Assembly: GCA_030386875.1 (NCBI GenBank)
Contig: CM059578.1
Location: forward strand, 26,397,009-26,461,008
DNA length: 64,000 bases
Direction: 5' to 3'
From: Morinoia aosen
Lineage: Eukaryota > Arthropoda > Malacostraca > Amphipoda > Talitridae
Shown: in pieces, positions 24,966 to 36,100 of the stretch
How the letters are laid out: each line of letters begins with the position of its first letter
Numbering within the stretch: the stretch's first letter is position 1
Made by a program: the position numbers and the translations under genes
Notes under the pieces: generated by a model
Told to the model about the DNA's origin: nothing
Database searches by the model: none
Seen by the model: the letters and a program-made list of their open reading frames with translations, nothing else

Positions 24966-25655
24966 GTTTTAAAGATTGCACAAGTGCTCTGTGAATGAGA
25001 GGACACCGACTTCTCTGTTCTAGTTCACAAGGACTTTAACATTCACGATGTAAGTTTCTGAAAAATTAGCATTTGAAAATGAGAATGACAATAATGCTGA
25101 ATTGAAGGCGCATTTTTTCTTCGTGGAAAGATGCAGGATGGATGACTGTATTGCCGCAAAAGGTGTCTCAATATCAGATTTTTCTTTAAAATGCAGCACC
25201 TAAAAATTTCGTTTCCAGGAAATGTTAACATGCTGTTCATTGCTGGTGATAAACTGGTTCATTGAAAGTCAGGCAGCTTTATAATATTTTAAAATACAGA
25301 AAAATGATTCAGAACAGAATAACAGCTCATTCACGCACATCATGAATAACGAGGATTCCATAACATATTTAGAATGCAGTTTACACAATATCGGAAATCA
25401 TCTTTTTACCATGAGAGACACCTTCAATAATAGTTTTCTACAACTTAACAACCGCAGCACAGATGCACAGATCTGCAGATCATAAAGTATGTAATTTATG
25501 AGTCGACATCAGACAAAAGTGCTATCAGACTTCATGCATTAAGCAAAATCCAATTTCTTTAAGCTCGTGAGAATTTTCAACTAAAAGTCGACCTCACAAA
25601 ACAAGGTTTCTTGAGATTTTTGTCAAAATATTGCGACGCTTGCCTCATTTACTTC
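24966..25655. other. Non-coding, nothing recognised
   Basis: No recognisable gene or repeat. Confidence 0.55.
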
Positions 25656-26646
25656 ACGTCCACTCTGACCATGCTAATGTAGTATTCACGTCCACTCTGA
25701 CCATGCTAATGTAGTATTCACGTCCGCTCTGACCATGCTGATTTAATATTCACGTCCGCTCTGACCATGCTGATGTAGTATTCACGTCCACTCTTACCAT
25801 GCTAATGTAGTATTCACGTCCGCTCTGACCATGCTAATGTAGTATTCACGTCCGCTCTGACCATGCTAATGTAGTATTCACGCCCGCTCTGACCATGCTA
25901 ACGTAGTATTCACGTCCGCTCTGGCCATGCTAATGTAGTATTCACGTCCACTCTGACCATGCTAATGTAGTATTCACGTCCGCTCTGGCCATGCTAATGT
26001 AGTATTCACGTCCGCTCTGACCATGCTAATGTAGTATTCACGTCCACTCTGACCATGCTAATGTAGTATTCACGTCCGCTCTGGCCATGCTAATGTAGTA
26101 TTCACGTCCGCTCTGACCAAGCTAATGTAGTATTCACGTCCGCTCTGACCATGCTAATGTAGTATTCACGTCCGCTCTGACCATGCTAATGTAGTATTCA
26201 CGTCCGCTCTGGCCATGCTAATGTAGTATTCACGTCCGCTCTGACCAAGCTAATGTAGTATTCACGTCCGCTCTGACCATGCTAATGTAGTATTCACGTC
26301 CGCTCTGGCCATGCTAATGTAGTATTCACGTCTGCTCTGACCATGCTAATGTAGTATTCACGTCCGCTCTGACCATGCTAATGTAGTATTCACGTCCGCT
26401 CTGACCATGCTAATGTAGTATTCACGTCTGCTCTGACCATGCTAATGTAGTATTCACGTCCGCTCTGACCATGCTAATGTAGTATTCACGTCCGCTCTGA
26501 CCATGCTAATGTAGTATTCACGTCCGCTCTGACCAAGCTAATGTAGTATTCACGTCCGCTCTGACCATGCTAATGTAGTATTCACGTCCGCTCTGACCAT
26601 GCTAATGTAGTATTCACGTCCGCTCTGACCATGCTAATGTAGTATT
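25656..26646. repeat. 32-bp minisatellite, about 31 copies
   Basis: The unit is 'cacgtccgctctgaccatgc' plus 'taatgtagtatt', in perfect register over almost 1 kb. Variant sites (tccact/tccgct/tctgct, gaccatg/ggccatg/gaccaag) recur in runs, pointing to multi-unit copying. There are no unique spacers, so this is not a CRISPR array. Confidence 0.97.
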
Positions 26647-27097
26647 TCTCCTCAACTTTCCGCAGCAAGTTGGATTTTGAACTTCGGAACCTCCGGGACG
26701 GCAGCACGCAACAGCACAGCTAAAACCCATTTATAACCCGTAGTTGTTGTTGCGTTACTAGGTTACTCAAATACCACACAAAAAGCAACAAAACAGGTTT
26801 AGGCACTTATGAATCATAGCTAAAAGCCTCATAACTTCAGTAAGGTCATCTTAATCCCAAGAATTACTTGAAATTCTAACCAACTAGGTTATGGATGTAA
26901 GATTTCTTCCGACCTAAAAGATGCAAGAGTTCTTCTGTTATTATCCCCTTTGTTGTAGAACTAATGAATGAACATGAGCATTTTCAGAAAATTATGATGA
27001 ACAAGGTACAGTAGATGCGTAACTACAAACCTCATGGTTGCAGTACCGTTGCCTGTCGATCATGTACCGGTCGTGAGGTATTCTTCGATGCCCCCCG
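26647..27097. other. Non-coding, nothing recognised
   Basis: No recognisable gene or repeat. Confidence 0.5.
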
Positions 27098-27205
27098 ATG
27101 TTGCTGCTGCTGCTGCCGCTCGTGCTCGTCGTCTGTGTCCTCTTTTTCGTAGCTCCACCGGTGAACATCATCTTGTATCGGCAATGGAAGAATATTCCTG
27201 AATAG
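27098..27205 (+). CDS. Tiny open frame coding a signal-peptide-like sequence; possible first exon
   Basis: ATG at 27098-27100 followed by MLLLLLPLVLVVCVLFFVAP and then PVNIILYRQWKNIPE-stop: 35 codons, with a leucine/valine-rich core like a secretory signal. The segment is GC-rich against an AT-rich background. A possible donor CCACCG|GTGAAC lies at 27161-27162, right after the hydrophobic core, so it might be the first coding exon of an unidentified plus-strand gene. No downstream exon could be matched. A CTG-repeat coincidence is the main alternative. Confidence 0.3.
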   Translation: MLLLLLPLVLVVCVLFFVAPPVNIILYRQWKNIPE

Positions 27206-27465
27206 TGAACTTCTCAGTAGGAATATTTTACGCCCAAAGTAAAAATATTTCAGGGATCTGATGGTGAACTTCTCAGTACGAATCTCTTTGCGCTCAATGG
27301 AAGAATATTTCAGGGATCTGAATGGTGCACTTCTCAGAAGGAATACGTTTGTGACAAATGTAAAAATATTTCAGGGATCTGAATGGCGCACTTCTCAGAA
27401 GGAATACGTTTGCACCCAATGGAAGAATATTTCAGGGATCTGATGGTGAACTTCTCAGAAGGAAT
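27160..27465. repeat. ~61-bp tandem array, 5 copies
   Basis: Units of the form 'ggtgaacttctcagaaggaa' ... 'aatggaagaatatttcaggg' + 'atctgat'. The first, most diverged unit starts at the putative donor of the small signal-peptide-like frame. Confidence 0.9.
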
Positions 27466-29725
27466 CTCTGTCCGCACCGTTTTGTGAGTTTCTGCCGGCT
27501 TGAGTGCTAAGGGATTCGATGAAATTGACAGCGAGCTTCGTTTAGTCGAGGAACCGCAGTGGTAACGATGTTTGGAGTAATCGAAGTTAAGTTCCCATCT
27601 GGTTTTGAAATTTTGTGCTACAAATTGACTACGAGACTGAAATTGGTGCTCGTTGGAGTGTTTTCTTCATTAGATGGGTCGTATTTTCCCGATGAGCTAG
27701 ATTCTAACTTCGAAATCTTGATGCCCTAATGATAGATTCAAACTTGAAAATTATAGTCGACCATTCTCTTGGGCAGAAGCGAGACGTCGGCGTACGCAAC
27801 TTCCGGTAAAGTAAAAGGTCTTTTTTGCAATTGAAAAGGTCTTCCGTGATCTAGTCAGATATCATTGCATTCAATAGCAGTATGAGTCGTGGCCACATAG
27901 AAAGTTTAATATGACTTCTGAAGTCACAAATGGGAACTATCCCAATCTGATTTTGCATGGCGTAGGAAAAGGGTTAAATCGTTTTCCTTGAAAAATACTT
28001 CCTTATCGGGTGCCGTGAGATGTAATATATTTGTAGCAAAATTTCAGCTCAAAACTTTCGAGCAAGTACTTCAACGGCGAAATGTATTAATTGGAATGTT
28101 TCTAGCTTTTGACATCTTTTTTGTTCGTCTTAGGATCCAAAAACCAACTATTATGGAGAACAAGTAGCACACTGTTAAACGCGCTGGTAGTAGAATGTTG
28201 CCTCAAAAGAGACGATCGCTTCGCATATCTAAGTAATATATGAACGGAATGATAAATTTTTTGGACTGTACACTTTAGTTGCTTCTCATAAAATAATAAT
28301 TTTATTCAGTTTATGTTATCCAAGTGGAGACAACAATGTTTCTTCAGCTTTCTGGTCTTCTTTAACTAAGTTATTTTCTCGGGGCTAATGACTTATATTA
28401 TTGTATTTCAGAATCTCCTTAACTTTTTCCGAACTCACTCAACTTTTCATTGTTCATCAATATTTGTGGGTTACATTTGGGTTACACACTTCGGTTGTTT
28501 AGATTTCCAATGCGTTTCTACAGTAAGTCCTTAGATATAAACGTAAACTACACGAAATACTGATAACAAGAATGGTCCAAAAACAAGAAAAATGTGCGAG
28601 CAAAAGCTCTGGACGAACTGTGCCCAAACAAGAAGGGACTGACAAATCCCTCCACACGCGAAGAAGAGCGTGTACACACTCGTTCACCAAGCTTCAAAAG
28701 AAGCAAAACCAACTTTATCAGGCAAAGTTTTGAGCGCTGGTTCAGCACGCCCAAAGTGGAATTGCGTGAAGAAGCCTTTCAAACAAACACCAAACAATTA
28801 GGTGCACCAACTACACGATAAATTACCTTAATAAGCTACTTTGAAAGAGTGAGAGTCGTCGCTTTTCAAAATTAGGACTTCAGCAATCCCTGTAAATTTG
28901 CTTCGGTTTCTGTCTCCTTTAAGACCCACCTTGAGCCCTCAATCACGAAACTTTGGACCGACTATACGGGTCTCTTGTTTTTCTTACGTCGATAGTTATC
29001 CTTTTCCAATGCAGGTGGTAGTACAAGTATCCTCTGAGCGTGGCACCTGATAAGGTTTCTGGGACAGGTATTGGATTGGGGCAGGACTTGTAGAAACAGG
29101 AGGTAAAGGAGGTAAAGGATCCTGTCAGATTGCACCAGTTGGCCAGCATATCGAGTCATCTACTGATCACACTGGACATCCAAGAAGAAGTCATAGCAAG
29201 GAAGATGAATGATGGGAGAGGTTGATAGATGCACTGCTTGGTTCCGGTAGAATGTCTTACAAAGAGGGCAACCGGATCATGCGGATTTGTCAAGATCCAA
29301 CATGACCGGTTGAATATTGTAGATCTTCATTTCACTGGCTTCGCCTTCACTGGAGGTATTCCAAATCGTGTGTCAGGCTGTACGCATTACCGAATCAAGA
29401 TAGGTACATTAGAAAATATAAATTTTCATTTTTCGTAAGTTGTCTCGGTGTTGAAACTTGCACTTTAATTCACTCGAGAATAACTTTGATTTCTAGTCGT
29501 AGATGTAGAATTAAAACACCTGAATGAACACCCTTTATCTTTTTTCACAACGAATTTTTGAACACTTGCACTGTGGAGATATAATTAGACTTCATGGCAG
29601 AAGCTCAGGTACACAAGCTTCAAACGTTATCACTTTGAAAGGCTCACTCACTGACGTCTGTCGAGCCAAAGCTTTAGACAGCTATGACCTGACTGCTTCA
29701 GTATCACCGCGGAACTCGCACTAGA
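27466..29725. other. Non-coding, nothing firm
   Basis: Short frames of up to 75 codons (for example 28594-28821, Arg/Lys-rich) have no recognisable domain. No repeat or element recognised. Confidence 0.5.
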
Positions 29726-29890
29726 AAATCACCAAAGCAGTTCACCACTAGTTCACTCCCTTTGTTTTGAGCACGAATTTCGTACACATCTTAAAAAAAG
29801 ATCTAGCGATCGCAGAAGAAGAAGAATCAAAAATCACCAAAGCAGTTCACCACTAGTTCACTCCCTTTGTTTTGAGCACGAATTTCGCGT
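29726..29890. repeat. ~60-bp duplicated block, ~100 bp apart
   Basis: 'aaaatcaccaaagcagttca' through 'gagcacgaatttcg' occurs at about 29726-29783 and 29828-29887. Confidence 0.9.
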
Positions 29891-30149
29891 AGATCTTTAA
29901 AGAATTTCGCGTAGAAGAATAAGAAGAATGGGGCATTTTCTTGAAAGCGTCAGTGGCGGGCTCATTATAGCGTCGTATATTCACAGCTTAGGAAGCTCTT
30001 GTCGTCATGTTGGTCGGGGTAGACATGAAGAAGAGCGTGAGCTGAGAGAAGAGGAGGGATGTGCTCTACGTGGCAGCCAGCCAGATGTACTGACTGAATG
30101 TTTGTAGCTAGCTACCCTCTTGCTCCCACCTTCCTCGCTTAGATTGTCT

Positions 30150-30870
30150 CGCGTCGCGTGCCTTGCTTTGCATCGGAACCTATTGCCAATGCTTCTCGGT
30201 AACTCCCCTCCTCTTCTCCCATGTAAAATGAAGATTACCCCACGGAAAATAAAGATTACCTTGTGTAAAATGAAGATTGCCTCATGTAAACCACCCCATG
30301 TGAAATGAAGACCACACCATTTAAATGCTTTGCATCGGAACCTACTGCCAATGCTTCCCGGTAACTCCCCTGTTCTTCTCCCGTGTAAAATGAAGATCAC
30401 CCTATGTTAAATGATGACTTCCTCATGTAAAATGAAGATTCCCTCATGTAAAATGGAGATCATACCATGTAAAATGGAGATCACCCCATGACAAATGAAA
30501 ATTTCCTCATGTAAACTGAAGATTCCCTTATGTAATTTGGAGATCACCCCCATCTAAAATGAATATCGCCCCATGTAAAATGAAGATCACCTTATGTCAA
30601 ATGAAGATCACCCTGTGTAAAACGAATACCACCCTATGTAAAATGAAGATCGCTTCATGTAAAATGAAGATCGCCTCATGTAAAATGAAGATCACCCCAT
30701 GTGAAATGAAGATCACCTTTTGTCAAATGAAGATCACCCTGTGTAAAATGAATATCACCCCATGTAAAATGAAGATCACCTTATGTCAAATGAAGATCAC
30801 CCTGTGTAAAGTGAATATCACCCCATGTAAAATGAAGATCATCCATTTAAAATGAGGATCACCTTATCAA
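30150..30870. repeat. ~21-bp minisatellite with embedded 167-bp duplication
   Basis: About 30 copies of 'catgtaaaatgaagatcacc'. A larger block starting 'gctttgcatcggaacctact' occurs at 30162 and 30329. Because 21 is a multiple of 3, a frame at 30559-30855 stays open and reads as a seven-residue repeat (MKITLCK-like). It is not considered a gene. Confidence 0.93.
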
Positions 30871-32394
30871 AATCAAACCCAGAACCTTAGCAAACATGAT
30901 CATCGCTTTTGCAGGCTTGCTAGCTGATCATCTGATCAGAAGCATTGATCATTGGGAAAATTTTATTCTTCACAGGTTTCCTTAGATAAACTGTCTTGTC
31001 AAACGCATTCAACGTCGAAATCTCTTGTCAATTTGACCAGTTTAGGGTTAACTTAATTCTTCTCTAAAAATCTGATTTATCATAATACATCCACGTCACC
31101 TTCTAGGATGTGGCGAGAGAAGACAAGTTATTAGTGGTTGGTTACTTCTTTTTATTTTTTAAGTTTTTAGGTACTAAAAAGATTTTAGCAATCAATAATG
31201 CAATCATTGTGTATTAGAGGCATCATTCCAGTTTTTGTATGTTTCAATTTGTGATCTACGAATATATTATGTTTAGGCAATCTTTAGAATTGTTGATGTA
31301 GTCTAACATCGTCTTCCTGCATTCATATCTTCCCCTTATTTTAAGCAAGATCTAAATTCCTCATGAATATTTCAATATAATGAAACAACGCTGTCGAGCA
31401 TATATCATGTTGATGCATATTTTTACATGCATGAACAGTAAATTACAGAATTTTCCTGATAATTTTCCTAAGTTCTCGTGATTATCTATCAAGAGCTTTT
31501 GCGGTTTTCATGTCCTTATTCTTTCCAAAGTATGTCTAATTTTTGCTCTGAGTTTCAGACATTTCTCAGTTAGAGATGTTCATAGGAGCTTCATCTCACG
31601 TATAACAGATCTAAGAAATTACCTTATTTAATTTTAGACTACTAAATTATACATGGAAATGATGTCCTCATGGAAATGATGGAAATATACATACATGGAA
31701 ATGATATATATTTGGAAACGATGTCCACACAAAATAATTTCAGTGAAACAAAATCATTCAAGTGAAAGTTGCATCCTGAAAGCAGGTTATTGCGCCCTAA
31801 ATTGAGCACTCTATATGCATTAAAACAATCTTTAATGTAGGCCAATTAGAGGTTGATTAATTTTACTCATTTCACGAACATAAATTCTGATAATTTATTG
31901 ATCTCACGGTGCTGTAGCGAAGAAGAAAATAGCAACTCTTTTTCAACCCTGATTCAAGATAAGACGTTACTTTTTAACGTTCCTTACCAAGAAGAATTGT
32001 TGAAATTTATTTGTATAATTTTTCTCTCCTGAGAAATGCCCAAAAGGATATTTTTCGTAACGAAGTCGTCCTTAGGGTTGATAGGCATTAAAAACACCAA
32101 TTAATTCATCAAAAGTGTTTATAATATCTGACTGGCAAACAAAACTTGATAGTATTTTAAACTGATTTTTCGATTAAAAAGTTAACTTTTATTTTCTGTA
32201 CATGAAAGAAAAGAAACAGCTCACAGTTCGTTCATTATGTTTTTAATAAAAGTGATGAATGCTTCTCATCACGTATATTTGTACATAGATAAAATAGAAA
32301 TCTTTTCTGCACTCTCTACTGAAAAAGATGAATACGTATAACTTGAATTCATATTGATCTCATGACCAACGAAAAAATCACCATAAGAGATCAC
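30871..32394. other. Non-coding, nothing recognised
   Basis: No gene recognised. A short 'catggaaatgatg' repetition near 31650-31730 is the only structure seen. Confidence 0.55.
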
Positions 32395-32660
32395 GAACGG
32401 AAACGATGAGAATATATTACTTGAATAGACATGAAATTGTTGTTAATGTTTGGGTTACAGAAGCCCTTATGAAAAATTAGAAAATAAAGAGAACAGCGTG
32501 AGTGAAGTGCCAACCATCCTTATCGTTCACGAAAGTGAACAGCGTGAATATATTACTGGAATGATACTGAAATTTTTGTTAATTTAAACATATTTTAAAC
32601 CCCTAATAAAAACATAAGGAAATTAAAGTACAGCGTGCATGCAAGGCTAAGCGCTTTCAT
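32395..32660. repeat. ~130-bp duplication just downstream of the monooxygenase gene
   Basis: 'gaatatattacttgaatagac' ... 'tgttgttaatgtt' and the later 'gaatatattactggaatgat' ... 'ttttgttaattt', both followed by 'acagcgtg', form two diverged copies. It may lie in the 3' UTR. Confidence 0.65.
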
Positions 32661-32691
32661 ACACGTTATTTTGTGGGATAGACAACTCTTT

Positions 32692-32697
32692 TTTATT
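32692..32697 (-). terminator. Possible polyadenylation hexamer
   Basis: AATAAA on the minus strand, about 20 bp after the stop codon of the monooxygenase gene. It would give an unusually short 3' UTR; other hexamers occur further downstream, for example near 32189. Weak call. Confidence 0.25.
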
Positions 32698-32713
32698 ACT
32701 TCATGTTTATGTA

Positions 32714-33157
32714 TCAGTAGATTATGAAGGCGAGTGAGAAGATGCAGGAGTAAAGTACGAATCGCATCACTTCTAACACCGGAGCTGCAGACTCCACGTG
32801 GCTATCGTGTTTGAATTCGTCCTCTTGATCCAGAAGCCAGAAATCCTCATCGTCAAATGGGACCGGCATATCACCTTCGTCTTGGAGACCCGTACCTTCG
32901 TCACCATGGTCATGATGCTCATGACCACCCCTCTCATGATGGTGATTGTGACCTTGATCGTCGGGATTTCCACTCTCCTCATGATAGTGAACATGACCCT
33001 CCTGATTTCCACTCTCCTCATGATGGTGATCGTGATCATGGTGACTCTGGACGGCGTAGAAATCTTTCTCTGGCATGCCGTCACACTGTCCTATGAGCGG
33101 AGCAGCCCGAGTGTAGGGAGACGAGCCGGCGGGGTAGGTCGTGGTGTTGTAGGGTAG
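32714..33157 (-). CDS. MOXD1-like: Exon 13: C-terminal tail, His/Asp/Glu-rich, hydrophobic end
   Basis: Residues 608-754 and the stop codon. LPYNTTTYPAGSSPYTRAAP is followed by a run of His, Asp, Glu and Gly (about 646-692) that includes the near-repeats HHEESGNQ and HYHEESGNP. An acidic stretch follows, then VLEVMRFVLYSCIFSLAFII at the extreme C-terminus. The tail could be a membrane anchor or a GPI signal; the sequence does not decide. The His-rich run is built from tandem DNA repeats at about 32955-33035. Acceptor TCACTTGCAG|CTACCC, phase 0. Confidence 0.9.
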   Translation of the reverse strand, partial: LPYNTTTYPAGSSPYTRAAPLIGQCDGMPEKDFYAVQSHHDHDHHHEESGNQEGHVHYHEESGNPDDQGHNHHHERGGHEHHDHGDEGTGLQDEGDMPVPFDDEDFWLLDQEDEFKHDSHVESAAPVLEVMRFVLYSCIFSLAFIIY

Positions 33158-36100
33158 CTGCAAGTGATAGAATAACTGATGAATTATACAAGCAGTCCGA
33201 AAATTTCGCACTTCATGGATCACGTAACTGGCAGAACGAGGAAAACATTATTTTCGAACTTATACTCTTGTACTTAAATATTGTCGTAAAAATATACTAA
33301 TACTGACTTAAAAACTTACCACTAGTTAGAATATACTCATATTGTCATAAGAACACATCTTTGATGTAATATAAGGTAAGTAATACGGCATCATGTCATA
33401 CAAGAATGTAATGAACTTTTTTAGTAAAAAGCAAAAGTAAATGATAAGAACGATATTGTCAAGTTAACCAGTAACGAAACAGAGTTGACAAAAGATGAAA
33501 ATGAAATATAATAGGTAATCTTTATGAAAGGTAATTTTTATGAAATATAATATTTGTTTATGTTTTATTTTCATCTTTTGTCAACTTTGTTTCGTAACTG
33601 GTAAACTTGGCAATATCGTAAGTCTTTATTTTTTAACTTTCTACCTCACGATATCCTCATTTTGCAATAACGTTTACTTTTTGGTGTACGCTCAAGAAAC
33701 TGCGCTTGCTAGTCTGAATTAATATTTTCACCAGCAGAGGATAACATGCCACGGTTCACTTCCTTCCTAAATTTCATTACATACTAAAGTACATATTCTT
33801 CATCTATGCACAAGCTGCGTATCAGCAAAAGATTTCCTGCCCATCAAAATAGTAACTTAAAAAGGAACAGCAAGCCGAGTATAAGGTGGGATCTCGAACA
33901 ACATCAACAACTTCCTCCTAAACTGAATTATCTGCACAACCTAAACTTTACTTTAATTGTTTTGAAGATGCATAGCATTGAAAGCTTATAAATCTCAATT
34001 TCTTTAATTGAAAGCTTATAAATCTCAATTTCTTTAATTGAAAGCTTATAAATCTCAATTTCTTTAATTGAAAGCTTATAAATCTCAATTTATTTAAATG
34101 CTCCAACAATTGCAATGTTGCTTCCTCCCAGCCCACTGCATAGAATATAGTTAAAACTTAGTACGTATAATATTATTAGTATACACATATCATTGGCATT
34201 TAATTAAAAACGGAAAAAAGTAAATTTAACGTTGCATGATGAACGCGAAATTTGAACTAATGAAGAAAGACATGAATATAAGTATTCTGATGGGTGCCTG
34301 TAAGGTCAGGAACACTATTCTTTTCAAAGTCAGGGAGCAGAAGCATAAGCTATTGAACCAACTCTATCATTTTTCATTAGAAAAATGTTTTTAATTTCGA
34401 ATTGCGTACAATAAGTTTATATCATATACGTAGTTTAAAACTGTAAGTCACTTACTTCCATTCTGCACTTATTTTCTTCAAAAACTTGAACTGTAACTGG
34501 AAACTACGTGGGTTCCGTCTCAGGAATTCTATATAGTGTATTAAAATGTCGACAATCAGCTCTTTCCTTATCTCTTGAGATCGTCATTATGCACCTTTTC
34601 CACGAGTAATTAATGCATGTTTCTGTAGAATTTTATAAGAACAACCCATTCAATCGCAGAAAACAATATTGTCTCGTTGTTTTGATGTTTCATCAAAAGT
34701 TTTCATTATTCTTTCGAAGTTGTTTTCGTTTACAGTTTGGGACACAAATGACCATGTCCATAACATCAGAAAAGATTACAAAAACTGTCTTATTTTCGGC
34801 ATGTTCCATGTCAGTAGCCCGAAAAATTTATTTGCTCAGAATGTACTCCTTTTCGGATCCATCTTTTCTGTGTACTGCTTAGCCAGAGGAAAAATTTCAA
34901 GCAATTTTTTTCAATTTAAATAGCTGAGTAAACCAATCGACAGCCAACCATTACTACGATTCTGTTATTAGCTTAAATTTCCCTTTAATTTTGCATTGAA
35001 TTTAGATGAAGGGATCTCTCACGATGAAACGGTGCTATGGATATGACTAACGTTTGTTCACCTCCATCTTCAACCTGCCGTGAGTGAGACACTTGATGTA
35101 GTGCTCCCCTCGCGCCATAATTTCATTAGCGTGACGAATGTCCCTCTGTGTCCAGTCAATTGCCTTCACCGAGGCTTGGTAGTGCTTGCCGTCCAGTAAC
35201 TCCATGCAAAAGATGAACTCGGAAAGGTCGACATCTCTGCAATGAAAAAGTTCCGTTGCAGTTTACGACAGCTTCGCTTCTGCGCTGCTTGATGCTATTC
35301 CTACGTCTAACGATTTAATGTTGAAACTCTGATAGTCTTGTTAATTTTATTAGTTGGTTGGTCGCTATTCACGTTCTGCTGTAAGTAATTCCGTGAGTTA
35401 AAGTTCAATTATGGAATAAGATCAGGCAAATTCAACTGTCTTTTTATACAAAGACAGTACTAGTTCAGCACGAATACGATGGGAGAAAATTGCGTTCTTC
35501 TTGATTCAACATTTTGCATTAATCCCACTCGTTGCATTGTGAAGACGGTCTGTTAGGATTATTAATTTTTTCAAAAATATTTCCATTGACTCATCAAATT
35601 GTTTTTTAGCAGGAATATTTGAAAACATCATCACATTAATTTACTCGTGGTAAAATAGTGTAAGATACTGGTATATATTTCACTTATTTTATCGATGTAA
35701 AAATAAATTTTATAAAAATCGAACACAATGGATTACGGGTGGACTCGTGCAACCTAATATGGATACATATTATGATGGTCACTTGACTTAACACTACTTG
35801 AAATTAAGTCGATGAAAACGCTGTGATAACGATATGCCCTGTAGCTTTTCTTTTAACTGAAATCAATGTGGTTGAACAGACTTGATATTTGAGATCAACT
35901 TTTGCTGTTTTTTTTTTGCGTAATTTATCAGAAGAGAGCTTGCCTCATCCATGTCTGTATGAGTGTACAATGAAGTTTTGGGTACCCCGAATGAACTACT
36001 ATTTGAACCATGCTGCCAACATTTTTTTAATCTAAGAAGTCTCGAATAAGAGAAGCACAGCGGAGTGAAGCTTCCATATCATTGAATTTTTTGACTGCTC

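Noticed and set aside
25656-26646. 32-bp repeat array as a CRISPR
   Set aside because: Units abut directly with no unique spacers, there are no cas genes, and the setting is a eukaryotic intron-rich genome.
30559-30855. 98-codon frame with a seven-residue MKITLCK-type repeat as a repeat protein
   Set aside because: It is explained by a 21-bp minisatellite whose period is a multiple of three; flanking units break the frame.
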